A DNA stretch of 64,000 bases from Tubulanus polymorphus (GCF_964204645.1 NC_134025.1:25140001-25204000), one strand, 5' to 3'. Positions 21,283-34,468 are shown, counted from the first letter of the stretch. A program made the numbers and translations. Notes: a model not told the origin generated them from the sequence alone.

Positions 21283-24200
21283 ATGGCCTCGGATTATCCA
21301 ACGTTTGATGTCCCTCCAGAAACAGAGAAGGTAAATCTTAGTACATAAATGTCGTTACTAAGTGTTTAGCAGCAACTTCTGTACTCATCTCTGCATAGCA
21401 AACATCAATACTAAAATAACAAGTAATGTATTTTTATTTCTCAAAATTGTTGTTTTTCTTTTCGTGAAATTAGGTAGATCGTACGTACGGCAATTCACCG
21501 AATTATCCAAGAACTGGGAATATTTCACCGGCAAAATTCCAAAGGACGTCTTCCACCACTCCCAGAAACAATCGGCACAGATCGGAGGATTCGGTAAACG
21601 ATGCCGATGACATCACTTCTGATAATGAAGATTCGAATATATTTTTGACGGAAATTGATTTCGTGCGAGAAGCACAAAAGGAGGAACAGTCGAGAATTGA
21701 TGACGTAGTGCCGTCTGCTCCGAATGAATTCGACGAAGATGAAGTTTCGGACGCCGATACAGATTTGTCAGAATGCGAAGGTGCGTGACAACACGATTTC
21801 CTCAATATTTATATCGATGATTCATGAATGAAAAAGTGCAGGACCTTGTTCCACAGACATGAACTACATTTAACGACATATTCAGTAAAGATTAGATCTT
21901 CCAGTTATCAAACAGTGAAACTGGGTCCTGAATTCCGTCCTGAAAATGGGTTTTTGATTTTTTGAATCGCAAGACATTGGATCTCGACTAGATTTCTTAA
22001 AGATGAAATTTCAATTTCTATCTTATGGTCCGTTTCGAGATTTTCTCACTTGTGCAAAAATATCTGTGTATTTATATTTCGCAATATCATCATTTGTGAT
22101 AAGAAATTGCGTTACACATTTGAAATGCGTTATAGATATGTTTGACTTGCTTTGATTTTTGATCAAATCAAATGCATTTGATCATTAACTTTACATATAT
22201 ATTCTCTCACATGTCATGCTGTATTCAATCAATATGGCCATAATATGATATGAACCTAAATCACAAATAGACTTTAGTGCGGTTAATTGAAGTACGCATG
22301 ATAGAGTGTACACCAGTTATAAAACGGATTAAGATAATAGCGTAAAGCCCATTGTACGTGCTCAGGATCAATTAATCGTTAGTGCACGGATCGGCAGACG
22401 AATTGAATTGAATTTACTACGAATAAATTCCGGCCAAAAACCGTTTAAGTTTATTCTGAAAATATTCCTTATTTGTACAGAAATAATAGAAAAATACCAA
22501 CGTTAAATCGTATTCATTTGTGATCACAATCTATATTCAACGATGTTCTCAGGGTTGTACAGGTAGTTCGAGAAAAGGTCATGATTCTGATAAGCGAAGT
22601 ACGTATATTCATCTACAGGCCTACCAAATAACCTTTTTGAAACATAAATGCATTTATACGTTAAACCGCCAAAGTCCAGATCGACAGTAGAAAACAATAG
22701 AATATTGGACTATGGAAATTACATTTTGAAATTTTGTTTCCAAAGACTAAGCAGCTTATCTATTGACCCCTTAACCTATCACTGTTATCTACTTTGGAGC
22801 CTTTATCTTTATTTTTTCATATCCCATACTTGAATATTGAACTGTCTAGGTCATACCTTGGTGTAATCGGACTGATTACTCCGATGTCGTACTTAATTCA
22901 TGTCTGAATTATTAAAAAATCGAACTACATTCAAAGGACTCTGAACTAATTTTCTAGCTATTCTTTCTTGTCTTTCTCCCTTTACTGCAGATTTTAATCC
23001 GGACAAAAAAGAAGTCGACCTCAGCGGTTTAACCGGGTATATTGAAAAGTGTGAAGAACTGGGGGTCGTTCCGATTACTCCTTTTATCAAAAAGATGAAC
23101 CTGGAAACAATGGACATAAAGCACTACTGCTGTGGACCGGTTGGTGCCGAGGCAATGTCCCAGCCATTGATGGTAAATATTCAGACAAGTCGTAAACCAT
23201 TACGCCATCTATCAGACATCAGACATGATCGAAAAGTTTATGACTTTCAGATAAATACAACCTTGACAAAATTGAATCTCGAAGATAATGCTGTCGGAGC
23301 TGAAGGGGTGAAACATTTAGCAAAAATGCTATTAGAAAATTGTTATATATCGGAACTAGTAAGTGTATTCAGCCTTGTTCTGATGAAATATACATCTGTA
23401 TATAAAATTCTTCATTTTTCTTGATTAGAATTTAGCGGGAAACGATCTTCGTAGTAACGGCGCTGAAGAACTCTGTACGGCGTTAAAAGCTAATCAGTTC
23501 ATTACGAAGCTCAATGTTTCAGGTAAATAAAACGTTAGAAAATTGTTAAATTTATTTTCTAGCATTTGAAACGTCCTGGTTTTGACCCTTTGATTGCGAT
23601 TTGAAATTGAAGTTAATCTTTTTCTCAATTCAGGAAACCATCTCATAGACAGCGATGCAGATTTATTTGTTGAAGTATTAGAGGTATGCACTCAGCTTTC
23701 CTGTGTCATTACCAAAATTTTTCCATTTGAAAAACCTCCTAATTCGTACATTTGTAGGAAAACCGAGCATTACGAGAACTAGACCTGAGTCACAATGAAC
23801 TAGGAGATGCAGCCGGCGAAGAACTCGGAGAAGCCATAGGTAATGAACCGATACAACAAAGAGTGTTCACATTCTAACTTTATATAAGAAAAAAACGTAT
23901 TCATGTCTATAGAATACGGTATATTGTCGCGCATCTTTTATGACGGTATTGAGTCTTTCAATGAGCAATGACATAAACTGCCACGTGTCACCACCACGAG
24001 CCAATCTCATATGATATACCGCATGAAATAGAGATAAAAAGTCAATAAACTCTGATAAGATGTTCGCATGTGTGTGAAAAGTTCATTTTTCGGTTTCTGT
24101 GAAATTACTGCTTACATTGGGAGTGTCGCTGAGGATCGGCTTCACACTCAACATCTATCGGAATCTGTTGCTTCTTCTAATAAGAGTCAGGTGATAGATA

Positions 24201-25582
24201 CAAAATATAAAGAAAAAAAAATATTTCCTCTGCCTGTTTTGTTACTACCGGCTGTATAGAGATAAAAAGTCAATAAACTCTGATAAGATGTTCGCATGTG
24301 TGTGAAAAGTTCATTTTTCGGTTTCTGTGAAATTACTGCTTACATTGGGAGTGTCGCTGAGGATCGGCTTCACACTCAACATCTATCGGAATCTGTTGCT
24401 TCTTCTAATAAGAGTCAGGTGATAGATACAAAATATAAAGAAAAAAAAATATTTTCTCTGCCTGTTTTGTTACTACCGGCTGTATCGATTGAAGTAAAAA
24501 AAATTGTATTCGTAATTACTTTAAATGTTATGATTTACGCTTCTACCTAGCTCAAAATGATACCTTAGAAGTTCTGGATCTAAGTTGGAATCACATTCGT
24601 AGGGCTGGAGGAATCGCATTAGCCGAGGGACTGCAGGTATACACTAACAAACCCGATAACACACCTTGTTCATCTTATTGCAATTTCAAAACAAATTTCA
24701 ACTTAATTGTTTGCTATAGGAAAATGTACGGCTGAAGAAGGTGAATTTAGCATGGAATGGTTTTGGCACTGAAGGTGGTGTAGCTATCGGTAAGGCTCTG
24801 ATGGATAACCGAACACTTCTAGAACTCGATATCACAAGTAATCGCATGGATAACGAAGCAGCTGAAACTATCGCTAAGGCAATCAAAGTAAATGATACTT
24901 TGGAAACATTGAAGGTAAAAAGGCCATCCGCCAATGCGTATATAGTTTTGAAAATGCTCAAGTAGCGATAATAATTCTTGAAATTATTTTTGCAGATCAG
25001 CGATAATGCATTTGATCATATTGCTGCAAACTCCCTTTTAGCGGCACTCCTAAAAAATGACTCATCTCAATTACAGTTACTTGATTTAAGGGTAGGTACA
25101 CGTAGAAGATCATCTCAGATACAAAATCAATCTATTCATTGATTCTTCTACTATAAAGAGTGATATTTCTTTTGATATCTAATCAATATTCATATTCTGA
25201 CTGAATAAAACGAGACGTGATGAAGGGATCTAACTGAAATCCCCTCGGTTATAAATAATCTCTTCTAAAACTGAACATGATACCTCCCCGTAACAACCAT
25301 TGTTGATTTTATTGTCGGTAGAGTCCTTCTGTCACCAGACAGCCATTTTTCTATTCAATTCATCATTTTTGATCGTTGACACGGTCCTTTCAGAGCCACG
25401 TCGTAAAAGATGAATTCATCTATATGTTGGAAGACTTGCACGAGGTCCTGCCGAAAATAAAGGTGCTGTATCGCTTTATATCAAGACTCCGGCCGCGACC
25501 GCAGCCAGTGGCAGCATCTGGTGGATGTTGCGCCGGATGCAAGAATCCGATGGAAACGTCTGGAAATATCGTCGCCGAATGA
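21283..25582 (+). CDS. LRRC74-like leucine-rich repeat protein, complete
   Basis: Eleven exons join in frame with GT-AG introns: 21283-21330, 21474-21780, 22991-23172, 23251-23358, 23429-23522, 23634-23683, 23758-23839, 24551-24636, 24720-24914, 24996-25091 and 25394-25582. The product has 478 residues (human LRRC74A, about 488). An acidic, Ser-rich N-terminal third precedes LGVVPITPFIKKMN, which matches the LRRC74 motif before the repeats. About eight 28-residue ribonuclease-inhibitor-type repeats follow, with cores such as LTKLNLEDN, LRELDLSHN, LEVLDLSWN and LLELDITSN, each followed by a G/A-rich helix. The C-terminus is unusual, with GGCCAGCK. Several introns cut between repeats, as expected from exon duplication. 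The family is a predicted intracellular protein-binding scaffold without known catalysis. The LRRC74A/B split cannot be decided. Confidence 0.9.
24028..24483. repeat. Recent 228-bp tandem duplication in an LRRC74-like intron
   Basis: Copy 1 (24028-24255) and copy 2 (24256-24483) are adjacent and differ, as far as I can see, at one base (C at 24227, T at 24455). The unit is 76 codons long, so both copies carry the same open frame; this is a consequence of the duplication and not evidence of coding. It lies between the exons ending at 23839 and starting at 24551. Confidence 0.92.
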
Positions 25583-26144
25583 GATTAATGATCTGACTTC
25601 GTCACGTGCTTCAAATATTTGTCCCGTGTAAACAAAAAAATGCCACGCACACACAAAAAATGAACTCGATTCAAAAACCACGCGCGTGGCCGACATGAGA
25701 CGTCTAAACGAAAACGTGTCTAAGCCAACCGCACGGGGACGCTTCGTGTACATAAAATAGTGTATATATAATGATAATATATTATAGAAAATAAGTATAA
25801 TACATTCGACAGTATGTGTATGTATTTTCACAAATTTTTGATATTCTTAGTTTCTACTGATTTGAAATTATGATGGAGTCTCTTTTTAAAATGTTGTAAC
25901 GAAAAATGTCCACAACCTGCAGGCTCACCATCAATTTGAATTGCAAATTCGGGTCTTTCGTTCGATAAAGCTATGTATTTTATATAAATGCTCACAAGAC
26001 TTTTGACTAGACAGTTGAGAAAATCTTGTTCTATCCTCACTTGATAATTCCGTAAACACGAATCGCGAAACGGGCACACAAACGCAACAATCCTGGTTTC
26101 GTAACAGTTTACTAAATGAAAGTCTTATAGAAGTTCTGTAACAG
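25583..26144. other. Convergent 3' region between the LRRC74-like gene and the ASCb gene
   Basis: Holds the two 3' UTRs. No AATAAA was seen close after the LRRC74-like stop. Nothing else recognised. Confidence 0.4.
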
Positions 26145-27429
26145 TCAGAAATGCAGTGTAGAATCTAAAATGGGAATCGGCGATGTTCTCCTGTTCATCA
26201 TATTTACCTGCAAAATAGAAGGATTGAAATTTTCAGACAACGAATAAAAATCTTAATGAATATGGGAATCGAATGGAATGCAAGAATATTTCTAATTAGA
26301 ATTGAAAGCTAACCAACCTAAATTTCGATTCAGAACAAAAGAAATGCTTTCATAATTTCTTTTTTCAAGTAGAATTACAAGAAATATTTAACATCATTCA
26401 GATATGTATTTCTATAATTCTAGTTTTCACCTTCATGATACTTTAAAATTGAGCTTTATTAACTCAGGCAGCACAATATTCAAATGTACAAAATGTTCAT
26501 ATATTATTTGTAACTTATACATAAATGAATTTTGCCTAGTGCAAAAAACCGTCTGCCAAGAAAACAACTTATCTCAGATAAAATAAAATTACCGATATAT
26601 AAGATGTTATAACAATCTGTAAGTTAAGCCAGTATGTATTACATGGTGCATTGTTCTACGATGGAATCAAAAGAAGTAGGAAAAATTCATTTCCAGGAGA
26701 GACGGGTGGCCTAAATCAAACAAGCGTAAACTCTCAAAATACAAAAACAAATATTGAAACATCTATCTTTTCATTATAATAAAGATTTCTAATTAAAAAT
26801 GGAATGAGAAAAGAGTCCATATTCATGTCAAAACTTACATTTTCGAATGAAATCCAGCGGACAGCATTTTCTTTGGTTGTTTGTAATTCCATCATGCGGA
26901 CAGTTCGATTTTCAGAACAAGACCACTGTTCCTCGACCGGTAATCGCTGCATGTTCATCACATCGTGATCTTTGATCATTTCTTTCAGTTTGTTTATGTA
27001 ATCGATTGCGACCCTCAGCGTTTTCACTTTTGACAGACGTTTGTGTTTGTTTTCGTACGGCACATGTCTTCGAAGTCGTATGAATGCGTTGTTGACCGCC
27101 TGCACGCGCCGTCTTTCACGGGCGTTCCGTTTTGCCACTAAATGCGGTGCTTTCTCTTTATGAGGAATATGTTTATAATTTGATTTTCCTCTCTTTTCCT
27201 TTTTTGATTGTTTTCCACTAGATTTCATCGAATTTTTCATCGCACAGCCGTCCTTTTCTTTTAAGTGCATGCACGAACCTCCGTTGTTGTTACCGCTTAT
27301 GGCGAACTCGTTGTTGGTTTCTCCGTGAGCGAAAGTTGCCATTTGGGACGAAATGTAACCGACACGTTTATCCAGCATTTCGGAAAACATGCAACTTCTT
27401 GGCGAACCCGGAGCCAACAAACTTTGCAT
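26145..27429 (-). CDS. Achaete-scute-like bHLH transcription factor, ASCb type (ASCL3/4/5-like)
   Basis: Two exons on the minus strand: 27429-26839, ending FEN at a perfect GTAAGT donor, and 26207-26145, starting after TATTTTGCAG and ending CTGCATTTCTGA. This gives 217 residues. The bHLH at about 98-152 has the basic region KRNARERRRV, helix 1 VNNAFIRLRRHVP, a short loop and helix 2 KRLSKVKTLRVAIDYINKL. The short loop with KRLSKV and DYIN resembles ASCL3/4/5 rather than ASCL1, while NARERRR also recalls the PTF1/Fer families. Such proteins bind E-boxes as heterodimers with E/Daughterless proteins and specify neural, gland or epithelial fates. The N-terminus is Asn- and Lys-rich. Without the predicted splice the frame would run on 34 more residues into hydrophobic sequence. 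The family call is firm; the second exon is probable. Confidence 0.85.
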
Positions 27430-27640
27430 TCTGTCGCTTATTTCCGTCGATTAAAAAAACTGCGTTATTGAAACTCCTTGCGACGCGTCGGAGCGCTTGA
27501 GTATATTAATTACAAGATGAAAAATGATGGTTTTTTAGCGAGCGTCAACTTCGGTGAATTCAAATCAGAGATTATGAGAGTGTAACATGCAGTAAAGGCG
27601 TGCAGATGATAATATTTTAAGCTGTGCTGCCACCCAGGGC

Positions 27641-27646
27641 TATATA
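27641..27646 (-). promoter_or_regulatory. Candidate TATA box of the ASCb-type gene
   Basis: The minus strand reads GAGATATATAGCCC about 212 bases before the start codon. With initiation about 30 bases downstream the 5' UTR would be about 180 bases. Position relative to the CCAAT element at 27725 fits a core promoter. Confidence 0.45.
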
Positions 27647-27724
27647 TCTCGCACAGTGCTGCGACGCATCTTCATTTTGGCGGTAATAAATTAATCTTCT
27701 TCCAGATCTCGCAGTAGCACGCAA

Positions 27725-27732
27725 CCAATCAC
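27725..27732 (-). promoter_or_regulatory. Inverted CCAAT element GTGATTGG, ASCb-type gene
   Basis: GTGATTGG on the coding strand about 296 bases before the ATG. The same octamer lies 298 bases before the first ASCa gene and 188 bases before the second. An NF-Y-type site is the simplest reading. Confidence 0.4.
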
Positions 27733-30700
27733 ACGATAGAACGCAATCAAACTTGTCAGCCGCATGTGCATAACCATTCATCTGAACCGATACAAGCCAT
27801 CAAACTGATGAACTGGACGTCACTGCAACCGTACAGCAACGCGGACATTAAGAATTCTTGCAAAATAGTTATGAATAAAATCGCGCCATTAGCGAATTTC
27901 GCCTCATAAACAGTTAAGTGTTTATACCCCGGGTAACGTGGCTGGTTCGTGACTGATAATTAATAGTTGTCGGCGGCACGCGTTTCCGAGTCGTTTGGTC
28001 CGATTTTGTCCCCGAGTCTTTTAACCGGATGTATGGAAATTGTTCCATCCGCACCAGCAATGGTAACCGGGCTGACGGTCGGACAATGCCGTTTTACTTC
28101 CGGAAATTAGTGGTATTTCATCGGAAATCACAAATAAAATACAAACGTGTCGCCTTTGATGTTACATAATCATATAACAAACAGACTCAATTTTTTACGG
28201 TGAAGAAAAAACAATAGAACGAAGGGCTTCTGTGTAACAGTTTTGATATAATCTTTACAATATTATCGTTACAATTATCATAATCTCATGCTACGTATTT
28301 CTGTTTGGCAATGGCTCACAATTTGAAAATGGTTAAACGATTCAGATAAATTATTTTTTCATGTATAAAATATAGAAGGCTCTATTTGTAGGATAAGATG
28401 TCCTCTTGATTAAGATCACATTGAAAATGCGGTTTTTACAGTGGTGGTCTCCATGTTTTTCTACAATAAATTATAGGATTTATGCAAATGTATGCATAAA
28501 TTATTTGGTTGTCGCCAACGAGATGCAGTATCGGTGGATAGCGTGCCAGACACCAGGCACGTGTATTAGCATTCATATTTTACAATCGTCACTTAAGCTG
28601 CTGATGAATTAAGCAAGTACCTGTCAAAACAACCACCGTTCATTAATTATTTTGTCCGCACCGCCGGATATACCAAATAGGTTAACTCATTAAAAGCTCA
28701 CGAACTAAGTTAGTAAGGCTTTTTCAGCTTCGGTTTCCGAAAGGCTCTTGAGAAGAGGGGCATTTCTTTTTTATCTTTTGGCACCGGTGAACAGGAAATT
28801 CCGAATTTAATTGAAAACAATGATATGAAATTAATACACACTATGGCAAAATGCTATGCAACACTTGCTGCTGAAAAGCCAAATCAGTCGCTTGCCAGTT
28901 CAGGCTGGATGGAAGATGGTTTGTAGTTTACCCTGAACTGAAATGTCCATATCAATGTACTTCATTTAAACAAAAAATTATGCTAATTCGACCAAATGTA
29001 TTTGTATATGATTAGATTTTGGATCTCAATATCAAACCCTTCGTTTCGCTCCAGTGGGTTGTGTAAGGGACACAAAATCAAATCAAGTCTGCCAACCGAA
29101 TAGAAAAGAAGAACAATCCCTCTCTTAGGATAAAAAAAAAACCACACAAAATAGCTGAGGATCGAGATGCACGCGATAAGATATGTACGCCAGTTTTCGT
29201 TGATATACTTAATGTAAAATATCTTCCGCTTGTTTTTATCGTGACAGGTGCTATAATAAACGTTAATTGAATTCTGTCAGTCGGTCCTACGTTTGTGCAT
29301 GTTAAATCCTGCACACTTCACTCGTAATGGGCCTCTTTTATTTCCTCGTGTTTCCTGACAGGAAAATTAAACTGCAGCGAAGAGCGCTATCCATCGATGA
29401 GATAGGTCTTGTGTCAGAAATCTATTAAATGACAGAATTGATGAGTTAATATAATGTAATTGGTCGCTATCACGTCATCGCTTCATAAGTACATTACAGT
29501 AAACCTAACAGTCACGTAAAATGTCTGATTTGTTTTGAAATGTTTCTCGAATGCATTGTCGGTGTTTTTGTGGCGAGATTTAAGTGGCGCTTGCGAGTGA
29601 CGTGCTTGTCGAGGCAGGTGAAAATTCGGAAGGTGTCGATTTAAGTTGACTTCCGGTCGACTTCCTGATCGTCAGTTCGTCTGCCAGTTATCACTTTCCT
29701 ATTCACGTGTTTCGGTGATTGCTTTCGGTAACGAGGATGTGCGCTCTCTGTATTCTATCGCTTCTGTATTTCATTTACAATACCTAGATTAATCTATCAA
29801 AAAGATGTATGATTTGAATGGAAAATAATGTTTTTTTTCCTGAGTGAATTTCGATAACGTTTGGTCATAGTTACTATGAATTATTTCGAGTTTATTTGCA
29901 AGTTTTGCAACTGGTACAAAACACACAATATACAAACTTCTCAATATATTCCCAGAATACCATTGCATATAATGTGATATACAATCCCAATTGTAATTTC
30001 GTATATAAAGAAATCAAGAAATCAAAGTGCAATCTTGTTGCAACTAAATAACTCCAAATTCTGACACACGGAATTTCGGCAAACCAAACGATCACAATAA
30101 GTAAACCCCGCACCCGTCGATCCGTTGCAATGAAGGCCCACATATATATTTACACTGAAAGGGCACGAATTCTCACTGATACTGGTACTAGATCGTCTAA
30201 TAAATTTGTATTTATTCTTGTTTTGGCCCAGATGGCCAGATATCAGACGATGAAAATATCAGTGAAGAAAACAAAAGCTAAAAGCGAAGTTCCTTTATTA
30301 TTCCACTATTGAGCTAAAAACGTTTAAAGACTTTCACGTGAGATTTTCAGGATATTCATCATGAAAAAGAACTAAGGATTTGTCGAGTGTAAACAATATT
30401 GTTTTGAATTTCTTTGCGTCACCTGCAGCTGGTTGGCTACACTTTACTGCGTAACGGGCGCGTGCCGGGCCTCGCTCGCCCTAGATTCCTTTGTCCGCTA
30501 TCTTTCATGGTTTCCCCTCTCTATAAAAGAAGTTTTTTTGATAATAAGTTGATGTCAATAGATTCCCGTCATCCAATACATGTAACCGATATAAAGAGAG
30601 GCACCACGGATGGAATGACGTGAGTTCTCTAAACCATGTCTTTGTTGTGATATAGCGCGATGACAATATCTCGATTCAGTTAAAGACTGCCTTCATGCGC

Positions 30701-32903
30701 GGTTTTGCGTGAAAAGTAAAAATATCAGGAAGTCACCGTAGAACAACCTTTGATTAAGTTACTTTGGTCGTACAATAATTTGATTTCTAATCTAAATAAT
30801 CCGAGCCCTTGCGCAGAGTCACGACTCGTATGTACTTATGTACGTAAATCTTATGACCGGTTTTAAATTTTAATATAACTGACCCGGTAACATGGCTCCT
30901 GAATTTGAGGGAGAACGGCTACTGGAGGTATGTTTGTGCGGTTAGTGCGTCCGCAACTCTTACGTGCAACAAATGAAATATATTTCAAGACTGGTGGCAT
31001 CGGAATTGAGCCATTAAATGAGTCCGGAATAATAGGTTTATTGAGTCTTTGTGTAGCGGATATATTTTCTATGATCCATGTACCCAGTGATGCAATTGCC
31101 CTCGGGCACGATCCGCAATATCATTATAATTAAATTGCCGAAGGCGTACATTTTTTTCAAATATGACAATTACAGCACTATGAAAGACCAATGACAATCA
31201 AATCACGGCTCACGTAACGCCGTTAGTTTGGGGATATTTTGTATTTCTGAATACAATTAGACGAACTATTTGTTGTGGCGCGTGGTTTAAAAAAGTTCGT
31301 GCATTCATTCGATAACCGAGTATAATTGGTTACCACGTGAGTTTTTAAAACACGGTTTGAACCAATAATCAAATGACGAGAAACATTAGTTGAGTTTCTC
31401 AGATGGATTTCGTAGATAAGGTGCTATTTAAGATAATTGGCCCCGAATAATTTATAATCTATTAGACCTGCGTGCTTGTGAAATATCATTCCTCCGAGTT
31501 AATTCAATCGACATCAAACGGACATATTTCAAACTAAAATTTCAACCCATTCAGCGCAATTCAACCCCACTTGGACACGTGCTAATGTGTGACACGGGAA
31601 CTACTACGCCGTACGTGAACAAGTGTTAATTTGCCCTGGTCCTGTCTCTTTTGTTTGTGGAGAGTGCGAAATCAGCATCGAGTGTCTCTTGCAGTTCAAC
31701 ATAACTCCCCTCATGATTGTGTTAACACGATGATCCGAAATCTCGCTGAGATTGTGAAGACACGAAAATCACAATACCGCTCGTGTGTGACAACTACGTT
31801 ACATCTACACACACGGGAAAACAGTTCATATTACACATCCGCATCTCCATCTCTTCGAATCGTTTTTTATAGATATTTTGGGGCATATAGAGAATCCCAA
31901 ACCGATATAAAGAGAAAGATCGAGTCCGAAAAGCTTCCTAAAAGCTAATGATTTATTGACTGACTCCATCTTTCTCGTTGTATCAGTGTGGGATTATCTA
32001 TACATCGTCACAACACGGACGTAGTGTTTCACCAACTGTTATATGTTGGGATAGCCTACTTATCGTATATTTTCTAATGATTATACTTTTCCTTTGATTT
32101 CAATGTCAAAATTTAGAAGCCTTCCTTCGATCATGGAATTTATAACGAAGCTTTATAGTCCATGGCTCGATCAATGAGGGTTTGTGAAACGTCGCTGAGG
32201 TTTTCGAAGTGTACCGGGCTATTGCTCCAAAATATAGTACCGTATCTTTGAACATGTATTTGTTTGCCCTGGTCTTGACCAGCGGCGAGTTTAAGATTTA
32301 AAACGTGATGAAGTCAGACTTGAAGTGTTGCGTCAACAACCAAAGCGAAATGCCCTTTTATATTTTACTGACTTTTTTATGGCCTGTGAAATGAATACGC
32401 TTTTAATGACCAATAATGTCTAACCACGCGCATGCAACAGGCGTGGTTGCTAAGGACGTATTTTACGTCATTGTTTTCGGAACAGGTCACCTAAATCAAA
32501 TTCCAGCCGTAATTAATGGCTTCTTTTTGACGTAATGGCGATTGCGTCTACATTAGTTCGCTATTCCCAAGACCCGATACCGCCCAACATGTAATTCAAA
32601 CTCATGAAGATGATAATCATCGACAAAATCCTTTGTTGCCTTCGTTAACATATTCTTATGCTGCGTTAAGCTATAAATAATAGCGGTGAAATTTATGAAA
32701 GGGATTTCTCCCGATTCTGACCCAAAAAGGCCATGTCTATATTGAAAGTATTGTTGTGTAACCAAGCTTTTCATGGTGTCTTTAAGCGTCGCTCTTTGAG
32801 TAAGCATCCAGAAAAAAATCCTTATCTCTATTTATCGAAGGCTTTGAATAGATTTCAAAAACGTTTTAAAACGTAATGTATGTCATCAGAGGGTTAGGTC
32901 AGG
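27733..32903. other. Intergenic region between ASCb and the first ASCa gene
   Basis: About 5 kb between divergently transcribed bHLH genes, expected to contain neural enhancers. No exon, RNA gene or transposon coding region recognised. An inverted repeat AACCACGC...GCGTGGTT (32422-32448, Runx-like half sites) is visible. Open frames at 31631-31948 and elsewhere are chance-like. Confidence 0.4.
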
Positions 32904-32916
32904 CACGATGCTTGTT

Positions 32917-32925
32917 GTGATTGGC
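32917..32925 (+). promoter_or_regulatory. Inverted CCAAT element GTGATTGGC, first ASCa gene
   Basis: Lies 298 bases before the start codon, preceded by CGATGCTTG (32906-32914) and followed by ACGCG. The second ASCa gene has the same three words in the same order, which suggests a shared promoter inherited from the gene duplication. Confidence 0.4.
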
Positions 32926-33214
32926 TAGCGACACGCGTCGCGCTCGCGACCTCTTGACAACACAACAATGTCGTTCTTGTGCGACGAAGAATGCCAAAAA
33001 ACAAGACATCAGACCACCAAACAAAAGATAGCAATACTTCCAAACGTACTCAAAGAGCGACGGCTCATAGACAACAAGTTGGAATTGTTCCAGCAACACA
33101 TTAGCACATCGGAGCAGGAGCACCGAACACGTAAATAAGTTCGGTCGAACGGCATCCGCTCAGTTAATTTGATTCTGTCAACTGGTGTGGTGACCAAATG
33201 TCGTAAGTTGCAGT

Positions 33215-33976
33215 ATGCAAGCCGCAGATATACTGAGCATTACGTTGTCTCAATTGGCAACAAATCCGAGGCGCATGCAACACAATGCACCGGCTCAGTA
33301 TTACCCGTATCACTCGTACGGTACTGGTGAATTCCCGGGATTCAACGAAAGAAGCGACGCTGCTTTTACGCTGGGATCACCAGTCGGTGGTTCATCAGCC
33401 GGCACGACCCCGACGTCGACGCCTTTATCTTCCGATTCGAAAAGATACAAGAAAGTGAGAAATAAGGAATTACTACGCTGTAAACGTCGTCTCGATTTCA
33501 ATAATAATTCCGGTCGGTCGGTGCCGACTAAGCCACTGACACCGGCCGTGCAGCGCAGGAATGAAAGAGAACGCAACCGAGTAAGATTGATTAACATGAC
33601 ATTCGCCACGCTCAGACAACATTTACCAGGATCGAGTAACAACGGTTCTTCATCACCAGCAACCGTCAACAACGGCGGCGGCGGTCACAATCTACAAAGG
33701 AAACAAAAAATGAGCAAGGTTGACACTCTGAAATCGGCAATAGATTATATCAAGTACATGCAAGAGCTTCTCGACGAAAATGACGCAGTTGACGCAGCGT
33801 TTCGTGCAGGAACAGTAGTTCCGGTCCAGACGACGGCATACCAGCGGCCAGCGATGTTACCATTGTCGCCGACATCGATGTCCGTCAGTTCACCTGGGTC
33901 CGAATCTGCGTCGGATACTGATAACTTCTTGGCGGACGAAGATGACCTATTGGACTTCTCGAGCTGGTTCAATTGA
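33215..33976 (+). CDS. Achaete-scute homologue, ASCa type (ASCL1/2-like), copy 1
   Basis: Single coding exon, 253 residues, with an in-frame TGA at 33191 upstream of the ATG. Key features: ELLRCKRRLDF (about 85-95), a motif that precedes the bHLH in ASCL1; basic region QRRNERERNRVRLIN from about 113; helix 1 ending ATLRQHLP; helix 2 KMSKVDTLKSAIDYIKYMQ; then LLDENDAVDAAFRAG as in ASCL1; and the C-terminal hallmark DDLLDFSSWF. The loop is unusually long, about 26 residues rich in Gly, Asn and Ser (139-164), where ASCL1 has a very short one. It acts as a proneural activator with E/Daughterless partners on CAGCTG-type E-boxes. A donor AAAAG|GTAAGC right after the stop indicates a 3' UTR intron. 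ASCa membership is certain. Confidence 0.95.
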   Translation: MQAADILSITLSQLATNPRRMQHNAPAQYYPYHSYGTGEFPGFNERSDAAFTLGSPVGGSSAGTTPTSTPLSSDSKRYKKVRNKELLRCKRRLDFNNNSGRSVPTKPLTPAVQRRNERERNRVRLINMTFATLRQHLPGSSNNGSSSPATVNNGGGGHNLQRKQKMSKVDTLKSAIDYIKYMQELLDENDAVDAAFRAGTVVPVQTTAYQRPAMLPLSPTSMSVSSPGSESASDTDNFLADEDDLLDFSSWFN

Positions 33977-33986
33977 AATCTAAAAG

Positions 33987-34468
33987 GTAAGCAGATAAGT
34001 CAAACATCAGTTCGACTGTTCACAAGGTTACGTATGATAACCTTAAAACTGTGTATTCACTAATAATTCAGCATTTTGAACTTCGAATGAATTTCTGTAT
34101 TTCTAAAAGTACTTCTCAACAAAACAAATTGTTTACAGTTCGATGAGTAACACTTCGCCTAAGTTCTTATGTCACGGGCACAAAGGGCGTCTTTTTGAAA
34201 ATAATATATTGTCTAATGCCACGCGTTTTACGTACGTACATCTTTTGAAATCGCTCCGTTTAGAATGAAAAGAACCTGTTATATGGCGATGATATTCATC
34301 ACGCGTGACAAAAATAGACAAATGAAAATATTACTCGAATGAGAGTCACAAAAGATAATTCTCAATCGTGGAAATTACTTTAACTTATTTTGTTTATGTA
34401 GGCGACATTTTCGAATGAAACTTATATTGGATGATATTTCCTTAATAGAAATAAAAATATTTTTTCAG
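33987..34468 (+). other. 3' UTR intron of the first ASCa gene
   Basis: The donor AAAAG|GTAAGC ends the coding exon at 33986, ten bases past the stop. The acceptor ATTTTTTCAG|AAC starts the next exon at 34469. Vertebrate ASCL1 likewise has its only intron in the 3' UTR. The stop lies within 50 bases of the junction, so nonsense-mediated decay is not expected. Confidence 0.65.

Noticed and set aside
24068..24550. Two near-identical frames starting MCVKSSFFGF
   Set aside because: They lie within an intron of the LRRC74-like gene and are duplicated by the 228-bp tandem repeat; no splice signals or homology support coding.
26734..26838. C-terminal extension of the ASCb-type bHLH frame into hydrophobic sequence
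   Set aside because: A perfect GTAAGT donor interrupts it at 26838 and a matching acceptor with an in-frame terminal exon exists at 26207.
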